Shown here one piece after another: positions 1-5,864 of a stretch of 9,000 nucleotides of DNA. Below the pieces are notes generated by a model. It made no database searches. It was not told where the DNA came from and saw nothing but the letters and a program-made list of their open reading frames with translations. The stretch covers positions 1-9,000 of the forward strand of contig JAEZGK010000072.1 of assembly GCA_023437365.1 (NCBI GenBank), in the 5' to 3' direction. The stretch is from Bacillota bacterium. GTDB taxonomy: Bacteria > Bacillota > Clostridia > Lachnospirales > Lachnospiraceae. How positions within the stretch are numbered: position 1 is the first letter of the stretch; the number at the start of each line of letters is the position of its first letter. The position numbers were made by a program, and so were the translations under genes.

Positions 1-120
1 CTGTGGTTATAGCCTATAACAAAACGTCTATGCGTTAGGAAATTTCGACTAATCCACAGTGCCTATAAACAGTATACACTTACTCAAGAAAAGAGTAAGG
101 AACTAATATTAATTTAACAT
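1..120. other. Non-coding stretch with small hairpins
   Basis: No open frame here looks like a gene. Three inverted repeats are visible: GTTATA/TATAAC with a 3-nt loop at 6-20, CTGTGG at 1-6 against CCACAG at 54-59, and a perfect 7-bp stem CTTACTC/GAGTAAG with a 7-nt loop at 79-99. None has a T-run on its 3' side on either strand, so they are not obvious terminators. The stretch may be the tail of an intergenic region whose upstream gene lies outside the window. Confidence 0.4.
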
Positions 121-145
121 ACGAGGAAAGTGCGTCCTATTACAT

Positions 146-189
146 AAAAAAAACGCTCCGCATAGCGAACAAGTTCGCTTTGGGATGCG
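146..189 (-). terminator. Rho-independent terminator, minus strand
   Basis: On the minus strand the hairpin CGCAT-AGCGAA-CUUG-UUCGCU-ATGCG (189-159, with a 5-nt bulge) is followed by GAGCG and an unbroken run of eight T (153-146). A smaller alternative stem CGCT/AGCG directly abuts the T-run. On the + strand the same bases put the A-run before the hairpin, so termination works only for leftward transcription. It could end the candidate RNA listed here, since no minus-strand protein gene lies to its right in this window. Confidence 0.5.
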
Positions 190-387
190 CACCTCGCGGC
201 AAGGAAGTTATTGCTTCGCAATCCGCTCGGGCGCGAAAGTGTCAGCGGGCTGACACTTTGTACTGTAGAAATGAAACGTTATCTCACGAAGCGGTATAAG
301 AAGATTGCAGGAGCAAATATCAGCCTGTCAGCGAGATTATCTGTGCTGTTGCTACGAAATAGCAACTAAGCAATATAAGACCAGAGC
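146..387 (-). ncRNA. Candidate structured small RNA on the minus strand
   Basis: Read on the minus strand, this protein-free stretch contains a series of stems. In transcript order: GTTGCTA/TAGCAAC (366-348, perfect, 5-nt loop); ATCTCGC/GTGAGAT (337-331 with 287-281, including a G-U pair that would be an A-C mismatch on the + strand); AAAGTGTCAG/CTGACACTTT (259-236, perfect 10 bp, 4-nt loop); a long arm GCGC-CC-GA-GCGG with CCGC-GA-GG-GCGC (234-223 with 199-187, one bulged base), whose opposed GA steps can form tandem sheared G-A pairs; inside it ATTGC-GAA-GCAAT (222-210); and finally AGCGAA-CUUG-UUCGCU (179-164) flanked by CGCAT/ATGCG, ending in eight U. A possible minus promoter is TTGTTT (423-418), an 18-bp spacer and TATATT (399-394), placing the start near 387. 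I do not recognise an RNA family. A dispersed repeat element is the main alternative. Confidence 0.42.
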
Positions 388-485
388 ATCATAAATATAC
401 ATGCTATACTAGATAAAAAACAATAGAACGAAGCGGTTATACTAGAAATTATGACAAATTCTCTCCGGATGTTAATAGAATTATC
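388..485. other. Non-coding spacer with short direct repeats
   Basis: No gene is visible. The 10-mer ACGAAGCGGT occurs at 286-295 and 428-437. The 9-mer TATACTAGA occurs at 405-413 and 438-446, so the second copies of both sit side by side. This may be a remnant of a local duplication. Confidence 0.4.
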
Positions 486-514
486 TTGTGATATCAAAGG
501 GATTATATTATGAT
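486..514 (+). promoter_or_regulatory. Possible sigma-A promoter for folD
   Basis: TTGTGA (486-491) and TATGAT (509-514) are separated by 17 bp, a fair match to the sigma-A consensus. Transcription would start near 521 and give a leader of about 105 nt before folD. The leader holds a hairpin AGGGATAC/GTATTCCT (568-575 with 583-590, one G-U pair) and, at 531-540, AAAGGAGAAG, a Shine-Dalgarno-like sequence with no start codon at usable distance. Confidence 0.4.
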
Positions 515-626
515 AATAAATAAGTGCTGTAAAGGAGAAGTAATTTATATTAGTCCATCAGTTAGTTAGGGATACACCAATCGTATTCCTTAAATAAATA
601 TAAGATAGAACAGGAGAGCTTTGAAT

Positions 627-1475
627 ATGACTGTAATCATTGATGGTAAGAAAATTTCTGCAGAGATGAAGGACGAGCTGAAGGAAAAGGTAGCCGGACT
701 GAAGGAAGAGGGAATAGAAGTTACTCTGGCAGTAATCCAGGTGGGCAATGACCCGGCTTCCACAACCTATGTAGGTAATAAAAAGAAGGCTTGTGAGTAT
801 ATCGGTATCCGTTCCTTGGCCTATGAGCTGCCTGAAGAGACCTCACAGGAGGAGCTGTTGGCCCTGGTCCAGAAGCTGAATGCAGATCAAAGCGTCAACG
901 GTATTTTAGTACAGCTTCCTGTTCCGAAGCACATTGATGAGAACTTCATCATTAAATCCATTGCCCCCGAGAAGGATGTGGATGGCTTCCATCCTCAGAG
1001 CGTCGGTGCACTCAGCATTGGTCAGAAGGGCTTTGTATCCTGTACTCCTGCCGGTGTACTTGAGATGCTGAAGCGTTATCATATTGAGACAGAGGGCAAG
1101 GAATGTGTCATCATCGGCAGAAGTAATATCGTAGGTAAGCCGATGTCCATGCTGATGCTTCGGGAAAACGCAACCGTTACGGTATGTCATTCAAGAACCA
1201 AAAACATCAAGGAAGTAGCAAAGCGTGCGGATATCCTGATCGTCGCAATCGGTAAAGCACGCTATGTAACGAAGGAATATGTGAAGGAAGGTGCGGTTGT
1301 CATTGATGTTGGTATGAATCGGGACGAGAATAACAAGCTCTGCGGCGATGTCGATTATCAAGATGTATTTGACCATGTGTCTGCCATCACCCCGGTGCCC
1401 GGAGGCGTAGGTTTGATGACTGTTGTTATGCTGATGAATAATTGTGTGGAAGCGGCTTTGATGCAGAGAAGATAA
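627..1475 (+). CDS. folD: Bifunctional methylenetetrahydrofolate dehydrogenase/cyclohydrolase FolD
   Basis: This cytosolic enzyme of one-carbon metabolism oxidises 5,10-methylene-THF to methenyl-THF with NAD(P)+, then hydrolyses it to 10-formyl-THF. At 282 residues it matches the family length. The catalytic YVxxK motif is at 48-52 (Tyr48, Lys52), the GILVQLPVP substrate loop at 92-100 (Gln96), and KDVDGFHP at 116-123 with Asp119 in the usual place. The Rossmann signature GRSNIVGKP is at 164-172 and the C-terminal PVPGGVGLMT at 256-265. A TTG at 621 is also in frame. I chose ATG 627 because the Shine-Dalgarno AGGAG (612-616) is only 4 nt from the TTG but 10 nt from the ATG, and the resulting N-terminus MTVIIDGKK fits the family. 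The gene has its own possible promoter, and 123 bp separate it from rimO. I see nothing missing or broken. Confidence 0.97.
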   Translation: MTVIIDGKKISAEMKDELKEKVAGLKEEGIEVTLAVIQVGNDPASTTYVGNKKKACEYIGIRSLAYELPEETSQEELLALVQKLNADQSVNGILVQLPVPKHIDENFIIKSIAPEKDVDGFHPQSVGALSIGQKGFVSCTPAGVLEMLKRYHIETEGKECVIIGRSNIVGKPMSMLMLRENATVTVCHSRTKNIKEVAKRADILIVAIGKARYVTKEYVKEGAVVIDVGMNRDENNKLCGDVDYQDVFDHVSAITPVPGGVGLMTVVMLMNNCVEAALMQRR

Positions 1476-1516
1476 ACTTCAGGTGATTTCTTCAAAAAAC
1501 TTGATATTTCCTTTTC

Positions 1517-1582
1517 GTAACAAAGCTGTTACAATGTTTGTTGCGGTAAACATACCTCGAAATTACCATGATAACATTGTAA
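1517..1582 (+). promoter_or_regulatory. Inverted repeats in the rimO leader
   Basis: A perfect 10-bp inverted repeat, TTACAATGTT (1529-1538) and AACATTGTAA (1573-1582), encloses a nested GGTAA/TTACC stem (1545-1549 with 1563-1567). Its left arm overlaps another hairpin, GTAACA-AAGC-TGTTAC (1517-1532), so the two cannot form together. The right arm ends 4 nt before the Shine-Dalgarno TATAGGAG that serves rimO at 1599. A weak promoter (TTGCGG, 17 bp, TACCAT at 1541-1569) lies inside; if it is used, only part of the structure is transcribed and the repeat would act as DNA. Operator or RNA switch cannot be decided from sequence. Confidence 0.4.
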
Positions 1583-1598
1583 TGTATAGGAGAAACGA

Positions 1599-2942
1599 AT
1601 GAATATATATTTTGTATCACTCGGTTGTGATAAGAATCTTGTTGACAGTGAAAATATGCTGGGAATCCTGCAGGAAAACGGATATCAATTGATTAGCGAA
1701 GAGCAGGAGGCAGATATCATCATTGTCAATACCTGCTGCTTTATCCATGATGCCAAGGAAGAGAGCATTACCACCATCCTGGAGATGTCCGAGTATAAGA
1801 AGAACGGACAATTAAAGGCCTTGATTGTAACCGGCTGTCTGGCAGAACGCTATAAGGAGGAGATCTTAAATGAGATCCCGGAAGTTGATGCACTTCTAGG
1901 TACAGCCAGCTTTGATGAAATTCTTGTAGTCATAGAAAAAATTATGCAGGGTGGCAGACATACCCTATTTGAAGGACTGGACAGACTTCCGATGGTTCGC
2001 AGCAACCGTGTGCTGACCTCCGGAACCTTCTCCACCTATTTAAAGATTGCCGAAGGGTGTGATAAGCATTGCACCTACTGCATTATCCCTCAGGTAAGGG
2101 GTAACTTCAGAAGTGTTCCGATGGAGGAGCTTCTGAGGGAAGCCAAGTATCTAGCCTCACAGGGTGTGAAGGAGTTGATTCTGGTCGCACAGGAAACCAC
2201 TCTTTACGGTGTGGATATATATAGTGATAAGACTCTGCCGAAGCTGTTATCTGAGCTTTGTAAGGTGGAGGGGATCGAATGGATCAGAATTCTATACTGC
2301 TATCCCGAGGAGATTACGGAGGAGTTAATTGAGGTCATGAAGCAGGAGCCGAAGATCTGCCGTTATCTGGATCTTCCGATTCAGCATGCCTCAGACCGTA
2401 TTCTGAAGCTGATGGGAAGAAGGACGAATAAAGCGGATTTAATCAATATCATCGAAAAGCTCAGAAGCAGCCTTCCTGATATTGTGCTTCGTACTACTTT
2501 GATTACCGGATTTCCTACCGAGACAGAGGAGGAGCATAAAGAGCTTTGTGAATTTGTCAGACAAATGCGTTTTGAACGGCTCGGAGTCTTCACCTATTCC
2601 AAGGAAGATCAAACACCTGCCGCAAAGTTAAAGCCTCAGATACTCGCTAAAGTAAAAAAGCAGCGCCGCAAGGAGCTGATGAAGCTACAGCAGGATATCG
2701 TATTTGAACATACCAGTGAACTCGTCGGAAGACATTTTAAGGTACTGATCGAAGGAAAAATTGCCGAAGAGGACCAGGTGTATATCGGCAGAACTACTAT
2801 GGATGCTCCGCAGGTGGATGGTTTCCTGTTCTTAAGCAGCGACAGAGAACTGATTTCCGGAGATATTGTGGAAGCGGTAGTTACGGGTGCCAAAGGCTAT
2901 GATTTGATCGGTAATATTGTAGAAGGGGGCAAGGAAGAATGA
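1599..2942 (+). CDS. rimO: Ribosomal protein S12 methylthiotransferase RimO
   Basis: A radical-SAM enzyme with two [4Fe-4S] clusters that adds a methylthio group to a conserved aspartate of ribosomal protein S12. The 447 residues show the three expected parts. The N-terminal UPF0004/MTTase domain begins with the RimO-type sequence SLGCDKNLVDSE and carries cluster cysteines Cys10, Cys46 and Cys80. The radical-SAM domain has CDKHCTYC with Cys154, Cys158 and Cys161. A C-terminal TRAM domain runs from roughly residue 378 to the end. The SLGCDKNLVDSE start favours RimO over the tRNA-modifying paralogue MiaB. Residue 47 is Cys where many family members have Gly, giving two adjacent cysteines; the change is probably harmless. 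The start has a clear Shine-Dalgarno (TATAGGAG). The stop codon overlaps the start of pgsA as ATGA, which suggests coupled translation. Confidence 0.95.
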   Translation: MNIYFVSLGCDKNLVDSENMLGILQENGYQLISEEQEADIIIVNTCCFIHDAKEESITTILEMSEYKKNGQLKALIVTGCLAERYKEEILNEIPEVDALLGTASFDEILVVIEKIMQGGRHTLFEGLDRLPMVRSNRVLTSGTFSTYLKIAEGCDKHCTYCIIPQVRGNFRSVPMEELLREAKYLASQGVKELILVAQETTLYGVDIYSDKTLPKLLSELCKVEGIEWIRILYCYPEEITEELIEVMKQEPKICRYLDLPIQHASDRILKLMGRRTNKADLINIIEKLRSSLPDIVLRTTLITGFPTETEEEHKELCEFVRQMRFERLGVFTYSKEDQTPAAKLKPQILAKVKKQRRKELMKLQQDIVFEHTSELVGRHFKVLIEGKIAEEDQVYIGRTTMDAPQVDGFLFLSSDRELISGDIVEAVVTGAKGYDLIGNIVEGGKEE

Positions 2943-3478
2943 ATCTGCCAAATAAAATAACCATCTTCAGGGTCTGTATGATCCCGATTTTTTTGATATT
3001 CATGCTTGGAGAAGGGATACCGTACGGCAATATCCTTGCCGCAGTGATTTTTGTGATCGCGGCTTTATCGGATTTACTGGACGGTTATATTGCCAGAAAG
3101 CATAATCTTGTAACGAATTTTGGTAAATTCATGGACCCTCTGGCGGATAAGCTTTTGGTCAGCAGTGCACTGATCTGTTTCGTGGCACTGAAAACTGTGC
3201 CAGCCTGGGTCGTAATCATCATCATTGCCAGAGAGTTTATCATCAGCGGTTTCCGTCTGATCGCATCGGATCATGGTATAGTTATTGCTGCCAGCTGGTG
3301 GGGAAAGCTTAAGACCAATGTTCAGATGATCATGAGCGTTATGCTGATTGTTAATCTGGATTACGGCTGGATGAATATCTTGGAACAGCTTGCAATCTAT
3401 CTTGCCGTAGCACTGACCGTTATCTCACTGATCGATTATATGATTAAGAATAAGGCAGTACTGAAGGAGCAGCACTAA
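2939..3478 (+). CDS. pgsA: CDP-diacylglycerol-glycerol-3-phosphate 3-phosphatidyltransferase
   Basis: An integral membrane enzyme that transfers the phosphatidyl group from CDP-diacylglycerol to glycerol-3-phosphate, giving phosphatidylglycerophosphate, the committed step to phosphatidylglycerol and cardiolipin. The complete CDP-alcohol phosphotransferase signature D-x2-DG-x2-AR-x8-G-x3-D-x3-D spans residues 45-70 (Asp45, Asp48, Gly49, Ala52, Arg53, Gly62, Asp66, Asp70). Hydrophobic segments suggest several membrane helices, at about residues 10-24, 31-47, 71-100 and 145-170. The length, 179 residues, is normal for Firmicute PgsA. The MNLPNKITIFR start is typical of the family. A GGGGGCAAGGA ribosome binding site lies within the end of rimO, and the ATGA overlap points to translational coupling. 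cinA follows after 23 bp, so the three genes are probably one transcript. Confidence 0.95.
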   Translation: MNLPNKITIFRVCMIPIFLIFMLGEGIPYGNILAAVIFVIAALSDLLDGYIARKHNLVTNFGKFMDPLADKLLVSSALICFVALKTVPAWVVIIIIAREFIISGFRLIASDHGIVIAASWWGKLKTNVQMIMSVMLIVNLDYGWMNILEQLAIYLAVALTVISLIDYMIKNKAVLKEQH

Positions 3479-3501
3479 AAGCGACAGAAAGGAAGGACCT
3501 T

Positions 3502-4761
3502 ATGACAGTAGAACTAATTAGTGTCGGAACAGAATTATTGCTTGGAAATATTGTAAATACCAATGCCAATTACTTGGCACAAAAATGTGCCGAGCTTGGC
3601 TTCTCTTTATATTATCAGATCACCGTAGGTGATAATGAAGGCAGGTTATGTGAAGTATTAAAAACCGCACTTAACCGCAGTGACATTCTACTTCTGACAG
3701 GAGGACTCGGACCTACACAGGATGATATGACGAAGGAAGCGGTTGCTAAGGTGTTCGGCAGGGAGCTGCTTCTGGACGAAGCCTCCAGAGAGCATATTGC
3801 GAACTATTTCAGCTCCAGAAGAACAGGTAATGTACCTGCTGTTATCACAGATAACAATTGGAAGCAGGCTCTAAAAATCGACGGCTGCATTGTTCTTGAG
3901 AATCAGAATGGTACTGCACCGGGGTATATCGTGGAAGAGAATGGAAAAGCTGTGATCCTCATGCCCGGACCTCCGAATGAAATGATACCGATGTTTGAAG
4001 CCTCTGTTCTTCCTTATCTGAGGAAAAAACAGGACATGATATTTGTTTCAAAAATGATTAAAATCTGCGGAATCGGTGAAAGTAAAGCGGAAACTGATAT
4101 CCTTGACCTGATCGAAGCCCAGACCAATCCGACGATTGCACCCTATGCCAAAAATAGCGAGGTGCATTTTCGTGTTACTGCTGCGGCCAAAAGTCCGGAA
4201 GAAGCCAAGCAGCTGTTAACACCCGTTGTCGACGAGCTGTATCATCGTTTCGGTAACTATATCTATACAACGGAAGAAGAGGAAACCTTAGAGGAGGTCA
4301 CAGTCAAGCTTTTGAAGGAAAGAGGACTGACCCTGGCAATTGCAGAATCCTGTACCGGTGGATTATTGACAGGTCGCATCGTCAATGTATCCGGTGTTTC
4401 TGAAGTGCTGAAAGAAGGGTTCATCACTTATTCCAATGAAGCCAAGAGTAAGAATCTTGGTGTCTCTTTAACGACCTTACAGAACTATGGTGCTGTCAGC
4501 GCACAGACAGCAGAAGAGATGGTCCGCGGTGCGGCAAGGGCAGCCGGGTCTTTGACAGCTATTGCTACGACGGGAATTGCAGGACCGGACGGAGGTACCC
4601 ATGAAAAGCCTGTGGGTCTGATTTATATTGCCTGTCTGGTAAAGGATAAGGTGACGGTGAAGGAGCTTCGGCTGAGAGGTGACCGTATGAAAATCAGGGA
4701 GCAAAGTGTAATTTATGCACTTGATCTTCTAAGGCGAGCATTATTGGAAAATAATTTGTAA
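3502..4761 (+). CDS. cinA: CinA-family protein with nicotinamide-nucleotide amidase domain
   Basis: This is a full-length two-domain CinA of 419 residues. The N-terminal MoCF-like (COG1058) domain has SVGTELLLGNIVNTN at 7-21, TGGLGPTQDDMTKE at 66-79 and MPGPPNEM at 154-161; in characterised homologues this domain acts as an ADP-ribose/nucleotide pyrophosphatase. The C-terminal PncC domain starts near 263 and carries AESCTGG at 281-287 and TGIAGPDGGT at 357-366, the signature of the enzyme that deamidates nicotinamide mononucleotide in NAD recycling. In competent bacteria CinA is also linked to transformation, but nothing here shows that role. A Shine-Dalgarno AGGAAGG precedes ATG 3502. In many Firmicutes recA follows cinA; here a lipoprotein gene follows instead. 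The gene is the last of the rimO-pgsA-cinA run. Confidence 0.95.
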   Translation: MTVELISVGTELLLGNIVNTNANYLAQKCAELGFSLYYQITVGDNEGRLCEVLKTALNRSDILLLTGGLGPTQDDMTKEAVAKVFGRELLLDEASREHIANYFSSRRTGNVPAVITDNNWKQALKIDGCIVLENQNGTAPGYIVEENGKAVILMPGPPNEMIPMFEASVLPYLRKKQDMIFVSKMIKICGIGESKAETDILDLIEAQTNPTIAPYAKNSEVHFRVTAAAKSPEEAKQLLTPVVDELYHRFGNYIYTTEEEETLEEVTVKLLKERGLTLAIAESCTGGLLTGRIVNVSGVSEVLKEGFITYSNEAKSKNLGVSLTTLQNYGAVSAQTAEEMVRGAARAAGSLTAIATTGIAGPDGGTHEKPVGLIYIACLVKDKVTVKELRLRGDRMKIREQSVIYALDLLRRALLENNL

Positions 4762-4770
4762 TAATAAGAA

Positions 4771-4795
4771 TATGATATGAAATCATAACTTTTTT
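4771..4795 (+). terminator. Weak terminator-like hairpin after cinA
   Basis: A perfect but AT-rich stem TATGAT/ATCATA (4771-4776 with 4782-4787, 5-nt loop) is followed by AAC and six T (4790-4795). The position 9 bp after the cinA stop fits the end of the rimO-pgsA-cinA transcript, but a stem this weak may terminate poorly. Confidence 0.35.
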
Positions 4796-4864
4796 ATAAA
4801 TTGTTTCATAATACCATAGAAATGACACAGTTTTATCCTAATTTTAAGGTATGAAATAAATCCT

Positions 4865-4899
4865 TATAATTTAAATGTCCATAGGTATTTATGACATTT
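4865..4899 (+). promoter_or_regulatory. Possible -10 box and dyad before the lipoprotein gene
   Basis: A consensus TATAAT lies at 4865-4870, but the matching -35 position (4842-4847, TTTTAA) is poor, so activation or another sigma factor may be involved. Just downstream, around the expected transcription start, is a perfect inverted repeat AAATGTC/GACATTT (4873-4879 with 4893-4899) that could be an operator. Confidence 0.3.
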
Positions 4900-4933
4900 C
4901 ATCATAATAGGCATAAAAATGTGAAAGGCAAGG

Positions 4934-5569
4934 ATGATTATGGAACGTATCAATAAAAAATTATTATTATTTATTATAATTTGTTTGAGTACACTACTCT
5001 TTGCTGGCTGTGATCTTTTCAGCTTTGATTTTATTAATTCCTCCGAGGAGGACACTTCCGTTATCACTTTAGCTCCTGCAGAGGATCAGTCCGTAGCAAC
5101 AATTGCTCCGGAGGATAACAAAACTGAGGATACAAAAACTACCGTTACGCCAGGAACCAGTCCGACTCCTGCTGTACAGCCGGCAGCAACAGCTGACCTT
5201 TCCTTATATACCGTAAACATGGATACGGGTGTTACGGAACCATTTACCGCGACAGTAGCCAAGAATACGGACATTACTCCAGAACTCATCATTGAAAAGG
5301 TAGTAGAAGCCATGGCTGACCGTTCCCTGGAAGTAGGGGTTGAATATGTCAAGACGGAGAAGGACACCGTCATCGTCAGCTTTTATCGGGACAAAGCTCC
5401 TTTAAACGAAGGCGGTATCATCTATGAAGGTCCGATCCTGGATGCAATCGCTATGAGCTTGATTGACAACCTGAAGGACTATAATAAAATCATTTATCGC
5501 GCCGAGGGAAATGCTTACGTCAGTGACCATATAGAACTAGGCATCAACGAACCCTATATGACAAAATAG
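4934..5569 (+). CDS. Lipoprotein with GerMN-like domain
   Basis: The product is probably a membrane-anchored lipoprotein on the outer face of the cytoplasmic membrane. It begins with a positively charged MIMERINKK, then a hydrophobic stretch (10-23) and a lipobox LFAGC with the lipidated Cys at 26. Residues 36-88 are a Thr/Pro/Ala/acid-rich linker of low complexity. From about 91 to 206 the pattern resembles the GerMN domain of spore germination/sporulation proteins: an LYTVNMDTG strand, a helix with IIEKVVEAM, a VIVSFYRD strand, and a late helix AIAMSLIDNL followed by IIYRAEG. The similarity was judged by eye and is moderate. The function is unknown; a cell-envelope or spore-related role is inferred only. 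ATG 4940 is an alternative start, 6 nt after AAGG; with 4934 the site is AAAGG, 5 nt away. Two strong hairpins follow the gene. Confidence 0.75.
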   Translation: MIMERINKKLLLFIIICLSTLLFAGCDLFSFDFINSSEEDTSVITLAPAEDQSVATIAPEDNKTEDTKTTVTPGTSPTPAVQPAATADLSLYTVNMDTGVTEPFTATVAKNTDITPELIIEKVVEAMADRSLEVGVEYVKTEKDTVIVSFYRDKAPLNEGGIIYEGPILDAIAMSLIDNLKDYNKIIYRAEGNAYVSDHIELGINEPYMTK

Positions 5570-5596
5570 CAAAAAAATTAGAGCAGAAATTAATCA

Positions 5597-5641
5597 ATTA
5601 GGTAATTGCGGTACAGAATATGTACCAGGCAATTACCTAAT
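5597..5641. other. Long 18-bp hairpin without a U-tract
   Basis: ATTAGGTAATTGC (5597-5609) and GGTAC (5610-5614) pair with GTACC (5622-5626) and GCAATTACCTAAT (5629-5641). This gives 18 base pairs with a 7-nt loop and a 2-nt bulge. It begins 27 bp after the lipoprotein stop. No T-run follows on either strand, so it may be a 3'-end stabiliser, an atypical terminator or a small repeat element. Confidence 0.55.
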
Positions 5642-5658
5642 ATTATGATAGAGGACAG

Positions 5659-5677
5659 AAAGCACCGGAGGTGCTTT
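5659..5677. terminator. GC-rich 8-bp hairpin, possible terminator
   Basis: A perfect stem AAAGCACC/GGTGCTTT with a 3-nt loop. The A and T ends of the stem could supply short U-tracts in either direction, and GTAATTT follows on the + strand. It lies between the lipoprotein gene and the flavoprotein promoter, as expected for a transcript boundary. The U-tract is poor, so the call is tentative. Confidence 0.35.
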
Positions 5678-5742
5678 GTAATTTACTCATAGATACATAT
5701 TTTGCCGTTTCATGCTGATAATCTGAAATAGTTGAAGCATTT

Positions 5743-5771
5743 TTGACACATTCATGATATTGTGTTATCTT
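5743..5771 (+). promoter_or_regulatory. Strong sigma-A promoter with extended -10
   Basis: A perfect -35 TTGACA (5743-5748), a 17-bp spacer and TATCTT (5766-5771) preceded by TGT, an extended -10 (TG at 5763-5764). This is the best promoter in the window. It predicts a start near 5778 and an untranslated leader of about 87 nt before the flavoprotein start at 5865. The 9-mer AGCTCTGAT is repeated at 5780-5788 and 5802-5810, right after the expected start site. Confidence 0.7.
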
Positions 5772-5864
5772 ATGGTAATAGCTCTGATCTTGGTCATAGG
5801 CAGCTCTGATAGCTTCGTATTGAATAATTTCGGAATTTATTGATAGACAGGAAGGAAGAAGAGG

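Noticed and set aside
271..369. Small + strand frame of 32 codons starting MKRYLTKRYKK
   Set aside because: It has no ribosome binding site, lies within the hairpin block with its last codons and stop forming half of a hairpin, and resembles no family I know.
621..626. TTG start for folD
   Set aside because: Only 4 nt separate it from AGGAG, and the extra residues are not part of the family N-terminus; ATG 627 is better.
1530..1535. TACAAT as a -10 box with TTGATA at 1501-1506
   Set aside because: The spacer would be 23 bp, too long for a sigma-A promoter.
4801..4870. A full sigma-A promoter for the lipoprotein gene
   Set aside because: The -10 TATAAT is good but no acceptable -35 lies 16-18 bp upstream, so only a weak site was listed.
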